Below are positions 1 to 8,849 of a DNA stretch of 64,000 bases, piece by piece. Source of the stretch: Prevotella sp. oral taxon 299 str. F0039 (lineage in GTDB: Bacteria > Bacteroidota > Bacteroidia > Bacteroidales > Bacteroidaceae); assembly GCF_000163055.2 (NCBI RefSeq), contig NC_022124.1:1-64000 (forward strand), written 5' to 3'. The position numbers and the translations under genes were made by a program. Under the pieces are notes generated by a model. That model was not told the DNA's origin, made no database searches, and worked only from the letters and a program-made list of their open reading frames with translations. Position 1 is the stretch's first letter. Each line of letters begins with the position of its first letter.

Positions 1-1
1 T

Positions 2-1075
2 TCTGATAGCTATCAAGACAACTCTAAAAGAGAGGCTTGGCGCAATTATTTAGACAACCATTACATCTTTGATAGCTTCATTCGAGGTGAAAGTAATGCT
101 GTGGCACTATCTGTTTCGCTATCTATTGCCGAGCATCCTACACGCCGTCAGTTCAATCCAATGTTTCTTTTTGGTCCTTCTGGATGCGGAAAAACCCACT
201 TAATCAATGCCATTGGATTAAGAATTGCAAAGTTATACGAAAATAAAAAGGTGTTGTATGTAAGTGCAAAAGACTTTGAAGTGCAATATACCAGTGCCCA
301 ATACACCAATAAAATCAACGACTTTATGCACTTCTACCAAAATATTGATGTGCTAATTGTTGATGATATTCAATCGTGGGCAGGCAAAAAGAAAACCTTA
401 GAAACCTTCTTTTATATCTTTAATCACCTCTTTAGAAACGGCAAACGAATTATTTTAGCATGCGATAGACCACCTGCTGAGTTAGAAGGAATGGAAGAAC
501 GTCTCTTAACTCGATTTGTTTGGGGAGTTGTTGAAGAGCTTGGTAAACCTAATATTCAATTGTGTATTGACATATTGAAAAGCAAGGTGAAACGTGATGG
601 TTTAAGTATTCCCGACGATGTAATACGCTATATCGCAGAAAGAGCTAACGGAAGCATTCGCTATCTCGAAGGAGTTATCAACACGCTATATGCTTTTAGT
701 ATTAATCTTGGACGTGAAATCGATATTGCTTTCGCTGACGAAAGGATAAAAAAGCTGGTAAAAATAGACGACAAGGCAATCAGTACGGAAGAAATTATTG
801 ATGCCGTTTGTAAACAGTTTGATGTTTCTTCTACCGCTATTGGAAGTAGAAGTAGAAAGCACGACTTTGTTGTTGCACGACAAGTGGCTATGTATTTGGC
901 ACAAAAATACACCAATATGTCGATTTCAAGAATAGGAAGACTTGTTGGCGGACGCGACCATGCAACCGTTATTCACAGTTGTAATCAAGTGGAAAAAAGA
1001 CTAAAAACAGACAAAGATTTTGCTTCTTCGGTGAAAATACTCGAACAAATATTCGACAAGAAGCAAGGAAAATAG
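2..1075 (+). CDS. dnaA: Chromosomal replication initiator DnaA (5' end outside window)
   Basis: DnaA binds DnaA boxes at oriC and melts the origin using ATP. The reading frame is open from the first bases of the window, so the N-terminus (domain I and the linker) is cut off; about 357 codons remain of roughly 460-470. The conserved start of the AAA+ domain (FDSFIRGESN) is encoded before the first internal start-like codon, so the gene does not begin at position 101. Walker A is FGPSGCGKTHL, Walker B is VLIVDDIQSW, and the C-terminal DNA-binding domain carries the DnaA signature GGRDHATVIHS. The gene ends before a strong hairpin terminator. No oriC-like cluster is visible downstream. Confidence 0.97.
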   Translation, partial: SDSYQDNSKREAWRNYLDNHYIFDSFIRGESNAVALSVSLSIAEHPTRRQFNPMFLFGPSGCGKTHLINAIGLRIAKLYENKKVLYVSAKDFEVQYTSAQYTNKINDFMHFYQNIDVLIVDDIQSWAGKKKTLETFFYIFNHLFRNGKRIILACDRPPAELEGMEERLLTRFVWGVVEELGKPNIQLCIDILKSKVKRDGLSIPDDVIRYIAERANGSIRYLEGVINTLYAFSINLGREIDIAFADERIKKLVKIDDKAISTEEIIDAVCKQFDVSSTAIGSRSRKHDFVVARQVAMYLAQKYTNMSISRIGRLVGGRDHATVIHSCNQVEKRLKTDKDFASSVKILEQIFDKKQGK

Positions 1076-1172
1076 ACACAAAAGCATATTTAATCGTTCC
1101 TACTATTATAATAATGAGCGATACATTTACAACAATAATAGATGTTTCGTTACTATAATAGAGATGAGAAAC

Positions 1173-1212
1173 AAAACAAGAAGCTCCTTTTTTATAAGGA
1201 GCTTCTTGTTTT
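1173..1212 (+). terminator. Strong terminator after dnaA
   Basis: A perfect 17-bp inverted repeat (1173-1189 with 1196-1212) with a 6-nt loop. The arms end in A- and T-rich runs on both sides, so it could terminate transcription in either direction. It separates dnaA from the decayed gene downstream. Confidence 0.9.
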
Positions 1213-1389
1213 ATTTACCTTATTAGAATTTATATTAGCTGTAAAGCCTTTCTAGATTAAGCCGACTTTTATCTTTATTAAGTACAATATCTAGCCACCC
1301 TTAGCTATTTATTATATATTTATATTGTCTATTCTCATTTTATCTTGCTTATTGTTATTCGTAATCAAAGGGTTGTTTTATATTAACGT

Positions 1390-2046
1390 TTGTGCAATGA
1401 GGGCATACTTTATAGCTTTCTCCTAGTAGCGATAATACATGCAAACACTAGTTTTGTATCATTATATAAGCCTAAAGGTTATTATTTTGAGGCAAATGAA
1501 GGTGATAATATGTTTATTGAGAAGAGAATCCAAAAACCAGGCACGATTTTTCCACGAAATAATTGCAACATAAACTCTTGGTACGAGGCACCGCCACTGG
1601 GCTATTCTTACCTTAATCTTTGGGCTATTAACAATATACTAGGAGATTATAGCCAGGAAATGGTTGATAAGACTATTTACGATCCTTATCCTGCAGGTTT
1701 CACGATAACTGGCGAGAATTCAGAAGATTCATCAAAGTCTGCAGAGTGGAATGTTGCTGATACTAGTGAGAAGGGATTTGAACAGAATTGGGGCTTCAAT
1801 TTCTAGACAAATAAGAGTAAGACTACTACAATTCACTTCCCTGTTACAGGTGATCGTTATTCGAACGATGGGGCTATGCAAAGTTATGGGCAGGGTGGGT
1901 TCTACTAGAGTGTATTTCTTTTAGGATGTGTATAAACAGGAAAAAGTGCAGATCGTAATTTTGAATTTTTTAAGGGTTATAAGGTTATGCCTAAATTTGG
2001 TACAAATTGTCCTTATGGATTTGCTGCTCGTCCTATAGCAGAGTGA
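1390..2046 (+). pseudogene. Decayed surface protein (fimbrillin/major-paralogous-domain type)
   Basis: A single frame of 218 codons runs from 1390 to the TGA at 2044-2046, interrupted by TAG at 1804-1806, TAG at 1906-1908 and TAA at 1933-1935, with no frameshift. The translation keeps the look of Bacteroidetes secreted proteins with a C-terminal paralogous domain: TIYDPYPAGFTI, then SYGQGGFY, then a final CPYGFAARPIAE. The second TAG follows GFY where these proteins usually have Trp, so TGG-to-TAG change is likely. The N-terminal signal and lipobox are not recognisable, so the copy is probably also 5' truncated. Family placement rests on motif resemblance. A hairpin terminator follows. Confidence 0.65.
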
Positions 2047-2068
2047 TTAAGCTCATATAGTTCAATGG

Positions 2069-2100
2069 AAGCTGTGCCAAGTTTGGCACAGCTTTTTTAT
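2069..2100 (+). terminator. Terminator after the decayed surface-protein gene
   Basis: Inverted repeat AAGCTGTGCCAA / TTGGCACAGCTT (2069-2080 with 2083-2094) followed by a T run, a typical intrinsic terminator for the plus strand. It shows that the pseudogene was once a normal transcription unit. Confidence 0.85.
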
Positions 2101-2125
2101 TATATGCATAGAAAGGTGTAGTGAA

Positions 2126-2160
2126 CATTTGGTAGGCTGGAATAACCAGCCTACCAAATG
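2126..2160. repeat. 15-bp perfect inverted repeat, 5-nt loop
   Basis: CATTTGGTAGGCTGG (2126-2140) pairs perfectly with 2146-2160. No clear T run follows on either strand. It lies 30 bp after the previous terminator and 220 bp beyond the end of the convergent TlpA-like gene. It may be a second terminator for one strand or a transcript-end stabiliser. Confidence 0.6.
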
Positions 2161-2378
2161 TCTTTATGAATCTACCATAAACTTCTTTTTATTAGATTCA
2201 TCCAATCCTTTATGATTTATTGCTGTATGGTAAAGGTTTACCGGACAGTAAAATTTTACAATATAGCTTTAGCTTATTGTCATTTTATCATTTAGATTTC
2301 ACATGGAAACGATTAGAAGTGAGAGTATTTTAAGTAAATGCTAAAAGTGATAGAAAACTCAATTAGAATAATGTTTAA
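2161..2378. other. Intergenic stretch with no recognised feature
   Basis: AT-rich DNA between the inverted repeat and the 3' end of the minus-strand TlpA-like gene. No open frame or further hairpin with a T tract was seen. Confidence 0.5.
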
Positions 2379-3563
2379 TTATTTAATATGCATTTTTATC
2401 GTTTCATAGATTTGTTCGCCACGTAGCCCTTTTGCAATGATATTACCATTAGGGGCGACAAGTAATATTTCTGGTATGGAGATAATATTATATGCCTCTA
2501 AGATTTTAGGACGCTGTTCCTTTGGTAATAGAAGATGATTCCATGTTGCGTTATCTTTTGCAATTGCTTCTAGCCACTCTGCTTTATGGATATCAGTAGA
2601 TACTCCTAATACGATAAAGCCTTTAGACTTAAACTCATCATATGCTTTACGGATATTTGGTGTTTCTTTACGACACCATTTGCAACTTGAACTCCAGAAG
2701 TCAATCAGCACATATTTCCCTTGAAAATTTTGTAAACTGATTTGTTCACCATTTATACCAATACCAATTATATTAGGGGCTTTTTGTCCAATAAGTGTAT
2801 TTTTTGCTTTGAATACTTTATTAAAAGCAAGTTGGTAGTAATGGTTTTCTTGTAAATCAGGTTTTATTTTTTGCAATATACTATCGGCTTCATAGACTTT
2901 TGACTTTGTATCAAGTTTAGAATGCTGTAGTTTATATGTATAGTATAGATAAATACCAAAAGGTGTATTATTTTCTATTGCAATCTGCTTATCAAACCAA
3001 GCACGTAATTTTTTATAGGCGTTATCATACTGAGGGGCTGATACTCTCTTTAGTCTTTCCATTTCTTTGATATCATTCTTATCTTTTGCAGTATAGAACA
3101 GTTGATCAAGAGAGTCAAGAAGATGTTTTTGTCCGACTATATTACGTTCTTTTTGGAATTTTTCATATTGACGTTGTAAAGATGAATTGGTTGAATCAAT
3201 TTTTATTTTCTTTGCTAATCCTAAGGAGAAAATATATTTGTTTTCTCCTTCCACCGGAAATATGTACGTTCCTTGTAGGAAGGCTGCTTCTATGTTTTTC
3301 TTTTCAGAAATAGGTGTGATAAATAGAAGCTGAGATCTCAGTGTGTCATTCTGATAACTAAACGATTGATTTTTTATTTCTATAGAGTCGAATGGCAGTA
3401 AATAAGTATTTTGCTCGTCATAAACTGAGAACATATAAAGTCGTTTAATAGTAGGGTCACTTATATGCCCAATTATTGTTATTCCCTTTGCATGGACAAG
3501 TAAACTTATAGATAGAAAGAATATCAAGAGGAGTTTCTTTTGTAGCATAATATTATCTTTCAT
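2379..3563 (-). CDS. TlpA-family thiol:disulfide oxidoreductase (DUF4369-type N-terminus)
   Basis: A secreted 394-residue protein with an N-terminal signal peptide (LLLIFFLSISLLVHA). The first ~240 residues resemble the DUF4369-type domain often placed before TlpA domains in Bacteroidetes. The last ~140 residues form a thioredoxin fold with the redox motif CKWC in FWSSSCKWCRKETPN. It probably acts as a periplasmic thiol reductase or oxidase. The gene is third in the SusC-SusD operon and its 5' end overlaps the susD-like stop by 11 bp. An alternative ATG at 3548 (MLQKK) would remove the overlap and still leave a good signal peptide. The physiological substrate cannot be read from sequence. Confidence 0.88.
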   Translation of the reverse strand: MKDNIMLQKKLLLIFFLSISLLVHAKGITIIGHISDPTIKRLYMFSVYDEQNTYLLPFDSIEIKNQSFSYQNDTLRSQLLFITPISEKKNIEAAFLQGTYIFPVEGENKYIFSLGLAKKIKIDSTNSSLQRQYEKFQKERNIVGQKHLLDSLDQLFYTAKDKNDIKEMERLKRVSAPQYDNAYKKLRAWFDKQIAIENNTPFGIYLYYTYKLQHSKLDTKSKVYEADSILQKIKPDLQENHYYQLAFNKVFKAKNTLIGQKAPNIIGIGINGEQISLQNFQGKYVLIDFWSSSCKWCRKETPNIRKAYDEFKSKGFIVLGVSTDIHKAEWLEAIAKDNATWNHLLLPKEQRPKILEAYNIISIPEILLVAPNGNIIAKGLRGEQIYETIKMHIK

Positions 3564-4950
3564 TTTGTAGAATTGTATTGCTATTAAATCTTAGAACCTT
3601 TGCTGGGATAGGCAGTATGTAAAGAGGTGAATTAGGTGCAAGAGTAAATGCAATATCATTTGTGATATGAGTTACACTCTTTGCAAAATGTGATTCTTGA
3701 TTTAATCGTTTTAAATCAATATACCTCATCATACCTATCATTGCAAGTTCGCGTCTACGTTCTTCAATAACCTTTTCTAGCGCATCAGTTCTATCTTTTG
3801 CAGTAAGAGGAGAGTTGTTCTTTATTCGGTTGTCACGTAGTTTGTTAATGAGAGTCATAGCACGTTCAATAGTTCCCTCTCTTGCTTCACATTCTGCTGC
3901 GATAAGATATATTTCAGGAGAAGATACCGCTAAATTAGTTCGTAAATAAGGAGCCCATACATATTGTTCTGTGGGGATATTACGAAAGTTCTTTGTGAAG
4001 TAAATCTGGAGTCTCATGTCATCTTGTGAGAATAGATTCATAAGCTCGTTTGAACCAAAGGCCTTGGAACTCAGACCATATACATAAGGGGCAAATTTGA
4101 TATATATATTTTCTGGATTATCAATGTCTTGTGGTACATTAGTACGCCCGATAGAACCTTGAGGCTTAACAACTGCAAACTTCTTTAAGTCTAATAAGGA
4201 ATTGTTTATCTTAAGGACTTCATTTGCAGCTTTTAAAGCTTCGGTATAGTGACCCATATATAAGTATGTTTTAGCTAAAATACCATATCCTGCAGCTTTT
4301 GAAGCTCTAAAAGCATTACCTTTTGGTTGTAAAGGTAGATCAGGTAATGCCGTATGTATGTCAGATAGAATTTGTGCGTAGACATCCTTTACGCTTGCCC
4401 TAACAAGGTCTTTCTTGGATATATCTTCATCTAATATTAAAGGTATTCCATAATCCTTGTCTGCTGTGCTTGCATTATAATGTCGTGCGTAGCCATTGAC
4501 AAGGTAAAGATATTCCAGTGCTCTACTTATTAAAGCCTCTGCTTTGATAGAAAGTTTTTGTTGTTCGTTAGAACCTTCTGCATTCATGATATTATCTATC
4601 ACCGTGTTATAATAATATATTCTATTATAGGAAGCAAACCAAAATCCATCATCATGCGCATCTCCAAATACCTCTTTCTTAAATAGATAAAGGTTACGAA
4701 TAGACTGATCAATACTATTCAAACCTGGTGTAGCTGTCCCTTGTGCGACATCAGGAATATACACATCATCGGTTAAATATGCAGGATATGTATCCGAGAC
4801 TTTTTGTACACTTTCATAATTCAGTAATGTTTCAAAATCTGTTACAGTTTTTGGAATTTTCTCACCCTTTGGCTTGATATCTAGAAAGTCATTGCAACCG
4901 CTCAGCATTATTATAATACAGATCGGTAATATTATTGTAATTCTTTTCAT
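3553..4950 (-). CDS. SusD/RagB-family nutrient-binding lipoprotein
   Basis: A 465-residue outer-membrane lipoprotein that would form the lid of the SusC channel. It has a lipoprotein signal with the lipobox LSGC at residues 16-19, followed by NDFLDIKPKGEK, a standard SusD start. A TPR-like helical region follows (ALISRALEYLYLVNGYARHY; AAGYGILAKTYLYMGHY) and the C-terminal part has EERRRELAMIGMMRYIDLKRL, typical of SusD C-terminal domains. It is 13 bp downstream of the susC-like gene. No glycoside hydrolase or peptidase is in the operon, so the ligand is unknown; the TlpA-like partner is more usual in loci that are not dedicated to polysaccharides. Confidence 0.95.
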   Translation of the reverse strand: MKRITIILPICIIIMLSGCNDFLDIKPKGEKIPKTVTDFETLLNYESVQKVSDTYPAYLTDDVYIPDVAQGTATPGLNSIDQSIRNLYLFKKEVFGDAHDDGFWFASYNRIYYYNTVIDNIMNAEGSNEQQKLSIKAEALISRALEYLYLVNGYARHYNASTADKDYGIPLILDEDISKKDLVRASVKDVYAQILSDIHTALPDLPLQPKGNAFRASKAAGYGILAKTYLYMGHYTEALKAANEVLKINNSLLDLKKFAVVKPQGSIGRTNVPQDIDNPENIYIKFAPYVYGLSSKAFGSNELMNLFSQDDMRLQIYFTKNFRNIPTEQYVWAPYLRTNLAVSSPEIYLIAAECEAREGTIERAMTLINKLRDNRIKNNSPLTAKDRTDALEKVIEERRRELAMIGMMRYIDLKRLNQESHFAKSVTHITNDIAFTLAPNSPLYILPIPAKVLRFNSNTILQNER

Positions 4951-4963
4951 TTTTTTATTTCTT

Positions 4964-7900
4964 TTAGAATTTAGCAGATAAACCTATTGTCCATGTTATT
5001 GGGTTTGGTATTCCCCTTTGTCCCCATCCATAACCGAATGTTCCCAATGCTTCGGGGTCAATGCCCTTGTTATTTGCATACCATGTAATAAGATTCTGTA
5101 CTTGCATAGTTATAGCTAAATTGCTCATTCCCCATTTTGTAATTAGCTGTCTATCAAAATTATAAGTAAGTGAGAAGTCACGTAGCTTTATATAGTTACC
5201 TTTTATTACATGAATATCAGCTGCATACCAAGGGTGTCGAATAGTTGCTGCATCAAGATTATATCCTGTAAAAGCTGGTGTTACATTATCACGTTTTTCA
5301 TCACCTGGTTGTTGCCATCTATTCAGTATTTCTCTATTGACATTTGTTGTTGGAGGGAGTGAAAGGAATGGTGCAGCCTCTCCACGTAGTACATGTCCAC
5401 CATAATAGACAAACATCAAGGAGAGATTTAGATTCTTATATGTGAAACTATTGGTCAAAGCTCCGTTATATTTCGGAATCCTTGTCCCAGAATAGGTTAT
5501 ATCACTTAAAGAAGTAACGTTCTTTGAGACATTCTTTCCACCATCAACGTAGTATTGTGGTGTTCCATCCTTGCTGTCCAGTCCTGCATAACGAAAACTA
5601 AAGATAGCCCCAAGCGGATAACCCTTTACGGAGGCATTGCCTGAGGTAATTCCGAAAACATTAATATCAGAATCATCAATATCTATAAGTTTATTCTTAT
5701 TATAACCAAGATTGAGAGTGGTAGTCCATATGAAATTAGTTGTCTTTATATTATTTGTATTCAAAGAAAGTTCAATACCTCGGTTATACATCGTTCCATA
5801 GTTCAGTGTAACCCTTCGCCATCCAAGTGTAGGGTCTGCTTCTCTATTCGCCAATAAATCATTTGAATGTTTATTATAGAATTCTAATGTTCCTGTAATA
5901 CGATTTCCTAAAAATGCAAAATCAAGACCTAAGTTAGTTGTTGCAGTTTTTTCCCAACGTAATGTAGGATTAGGTGGGTTTTTTATTGCAGAGGCAAAGT
6001 CTTTACTCCACTGATTAAAACTTGCGGCTTCTAAGGTAAGATATGGTCCTGCATCCTTTGGTACGTTTCCTCCTATTCCATATGTAAGTCTTACAGTAAG
6101 ATTATCAATCCATGAAAATCTACCTTTCCAAAACTTCTCTTTCATAATATGCCATGCTCCTCCGACTGACCATAGTGGACGATATTGGAAGCTAGGGTCT
6201 GTTCCAAACAAGTTAGATTGGTCTACACGAATACTTCCTGTCATATCGTATCTGTTATCATAACGATAAGCTACATTACCATAAAAAGAGATAAAACGAT
6301 TTTCTACATCAGTAATGTAATTATTAAATATAGATTGCCACATGAAATTGCCACTAAGGGCTTCTGTTCTCATAAGTGATGATAAGGTTAGTGGATTAAC
6401 AGGTTTATATCCTAAGCTATTTTCATCAAAACCCATATAATATATGGATGTTCCAGTAGATCTCTTTTTGCGTAGCTCTGAACCAGCAATGGTTGTGATA
6501 GAATGTATACCGAACTCTCTGGAGAAATTTAATTGTGTACGTAACGTATATGCGGACATGTCACTTCTGTATTCGCTCATTTGTGCACCTCTAGGGACGT
6601 TGAGTGTTAATGTTTTTCGCATTGTGTTGTATTGAGCAGCATCATTTATCATGTTTCGCACATAATATGAATCTGCATCATGAAACTCTGTTGTTTTACT
6701 TCCTGTATTTTCAGTCTGGAAATGAATATCAAAGTTTAATCCTTCTATAATATTAAAGTTTAGTCCAAGTTGTATTTTGTAGTATTGGTCTTTAGTCGAA
6801 AAATTCTCTTTTTTTCGATTGATAATCGGATTAAAACTTTCGTCCATAAGTCCGAGTTTTATTAATCTGTCTAATTCATAGTCTGACTTATATTTTGGGA
6901 AGTTGATAGGTGCTCCGTTCTTATCTCGTAGCATTGTGTAAGAGGGATAATTATGGTATATATCCGTGAATTGTCCCATTCCAGTATCACCTGTATCATT
7001 CGAGAAGCTACCTGTTACTCCGAAGTCAGCCTTTAACCAGTTGAAGAATTTAATATTATCACGTAAAGTAAATCCATAGCGTTCTGATGAAAGATATCGT
7101 GCGTTATAGTTATTCTTATCATAATTTAAGCTGATAACATAACGATTAGCCCAATTGCCTCCTGATATGCTGATATTATGTTGATGATGTATTCCTGTCT
7201 TGGTGTAAAAGTCTTGAAGTTCCTTTCGATTGTCTAAATTACGATAGACTTCTAAGCCTTTCTCTAATTCGGAATTATCAATCATTCCTGCTCTATTTTT
7301 ATATAGAAGTTCTAATACAGGATTGAGTCTTTCGCGTGGATCAAGATAGGAATATTGACCTGAATCGTATTTAAATCCATCTTTTTGTAAATCAACTAAC
7401 TCTCTGCTATTTAATCTCTGTAAACCATTCATATTAGGAGCTGAGGTAAACTTAAGGCTGGCATTGTATTGAATAATTGTTTTTCCATGACCATCTCCAT
7501 CAATAGTGCTAATCACAATAACGCCATTAGCTGCCCTAGCACCATAAATAGAGGCTGCTGCAGCATCTTTAAGGAATGTAATGTTTTTAACAATAGAGGG
7601 GTTTATACTATTGATGTTTCCCTCGAAAGGTAGTCCGTCAACTACGATTAAGGGTTCGTTACGTGTTGGTCCACCACGCAGGGTAGACATTCCTCTAAGA
7701 TACAGTTCTCCATTCAAAGAAACAAGCCCGGGAACCATTCCTTCAAGTTTACTAATGATATTTGTTTGTAACTTATCTTTCAATTTATCTGAAGTTATAA
7801 CATTAAAGGAGCCTGTTGCTCTCTCACGTGATAAGGTTTGGTATCCTGTTACGACAAGTTCATTTAATGGATTATCGTCAGCTTTCATTACAATTCTCAT

Positions 7901-8275
7901 AGGGACATCATATTGAGCTGTAACTTCCAATGTTTTCATACCCACATATGAGATAATAAGGGTTGTTTCATTAGGGTTTAGCCATATGCTGAAATGTCCA
8001 TTGGCATCTGTAAGACACATACTTTTACCATTCTTAACAGCAATTGTTACTCCAATAAGATTTTCTCCTTTGTCGTCTACAATGCTTCCTGAGATATGAC
8101 GTGTTTGTGTACTGTGTAGACCTTCATAAAGATTTCGAGGAAATGTGTTTGAGAAAACAGGTTGTTTACTTTGAACTAAAAGAACTATCAGAAAGCATAA
8201 TGTAGCAATGCCTAGATGATCACTTCTCTTAGATACTAAGAATTCTTTTGAAAAGTTATAGGTTTCTTTATTCAT
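4964..8275 (-). CDS. SusC/RagA-family TonB-dependent outer-membrane transporter
   Basis: A 1103-residue TonB-dependent channel. After a long N-terminus with a hydrophobic segment (IATLCFLIVLLVQS) comes a carboxypeptidase-like regulatory domain (ISGSIVDDKGENLIGVTI). Next is a TonB-box/plug region with NELVVTGYQTLSRERATGSF and the plug signature PLIVVDGLPFEGNINSINP ... AAAASIYGARAANGVIVI. A long beta-barrel follows and ends in the aromatic beta-signal WTIGLSAKF. It heads an operon with the SusD- and TlpA-like genes. A consensus promoter lies about 70 bp upstream. No sigma/anti-sigma pair or hybrid two-component regulator is adjacent, so its control is unclear. Confidence 0.96.
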   Translation of the reverse strand: MNKETYNFSKEFLVSKRSDHLGIATLCFLIVLLVQSKQPVFSNTFPRNLYEGLHSTQTRHISGSIVDDKGENLIGVTIAVKNGKSMCLTDANGHFSIWLNPNETTLIISYVGMKTLEVTAQYDVPMRIVMKADDNPLNELVVTGYQTLSRERATGSFNVITSDKLKDKLQTNIISKLEGMVPGLVSLNGELYLRGMSTLRGGPTRNEPLIVVDGLPFEGNINSINPSIVKNITFLKDAAAASIYGARAANGVIVISTIDGDGHGKTIIQYNASLKFTSAPNMNGLQRLNSRELVDLQKDGFKYDSGQYSYLDPRERLNPVLELLYKNRAGMIDNSELEKGLEVYRNLDNRKELQDFYTKTGIHHQHNISISGGNWANRYVISLNYDKNNYNARYLSSERYGFTLRDNIKFFNWLKADFGVTGSFSNDTGDTGMGQFTDIYHNYPSYTMLRDKNGAPINFPKYKSDYELDRLIKLGLMDESFNPIINRKKENFSTKDQYYKIQLGLNFNIIEGLNFDIHFQTENTGSKTTEFHDADSYYVRNMINDAAQYNTMRKTLTLNVPRGAQMSEYRSDMSAYTLRTQLNFSREFGIHSITTIAGSELRKKRSTGTSIYYMGFDENSLGYKPVNPLTLSSLMRTEALSGNFMWQSIFNNYITDVENRFISFYGNVAYRYDNRYDMTGSIRVDQSNLFGTDPSFQYRPLWSVGGAWHIMKEKFWKGRFSWIDNLTVRLTYGIGGNVPKDAGPYLTLEAASFNQWSKDFASAIKNPPNPTLRWEKTATTNLGLDFAFLGNRITGTLEFYNKHSNDLLANREADPTLGWRRVTLNYGTMYNRGIELSLNTNNIKTTNFIWTTTLNLGYNKNKLIDIDDSDINVFGITSGNASVKGYPLGAIFSFRYAGLDSKDGTPQYYVDGGKNVSKNVTSLSDITYSGTRIPKYNGALTNSFTYKNLNLSLMFVYYGGHVLRGEAAPFLSLPPTTNVNREILNRWQQPGDEKRDNVTPAFTGYNLDAATIRHPWYAADIHVIKGNYIKLRDFSLTYNFDRQLITKWGMSNLAITMQVQNLITWYANNKGIDPEALGTFGYGWGQRGIPNPITWTIGLSAKF

Positions 8276-8345
8276 AGTAGCTATAGTATAAGTTTATATA
8301 GTAATCTGTTAAAAAAAATACGATTTGTAGGATTATATTAAAGTA

Positions 8346-8377
8346 CGAAAGTAAGGATTATGTTTTGTAATAACAAA
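8346..8377 (-). promoter_or_regulatory. Bacteroidetes-type promoter for the SusC-SusD-TlpA operon
   Basis: On the minus strand: TTTG (8374-8377), a 20-bp spacer, then TACTTTCG (8346-8353), one mismatch from TAnnTTTG. The expected transcription start is near 8339, giving a leader of about 65 nt. Confidence 0.7.
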
Positions 8378-8849
8378 TATTTTTTTTATTTTTTTTATTT
8401 TCGGCTATTTTTTTTATAATATACTTTATCCCAATGCCCATCAATTAGCATTTTGAGTTTCTTTCACAAAAGATAAGTCCTCTTTAAAAACAATATATTA
8501 AAAGGCTGTTCACTAAGACGCATGAGAAAGAAGTCAGTCTATTACCCTGTTTCGATAAGAAACTGGTTCCCATATTAAGAAACGTTTGTAAACTATTTTT
8601 ATATAGTTCAAACCCAACACATGGTATTCCAGCTTCTAAATAAACCTAATTAATTTGTAAAAACACCCTATTGAAATCTCACCAACGTCCTATGAAATTC
8701 CAATAAAGTATTTTTCTTATATTACTTGATAACTAATTGATTTATTATTGGTTATAAGCTTGCTTCTTGTACGCTTTTAATCCTTGCTTATAGTTGTTGT
8801 TCGAATTATATAAACCCCGAATTAGTATATCTGTCGAGTTCTTTTTCTT
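8378..8849. other. Intergenic stretch, no gene seen
   Basis: The region holds runs of T and A near 8380-8420 and otherwise ordinary AT-rich DNA. No open frame with family resemblance, no tRNA and no clear terminator for the MBOAT gene was found. Confidence 0.5.
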
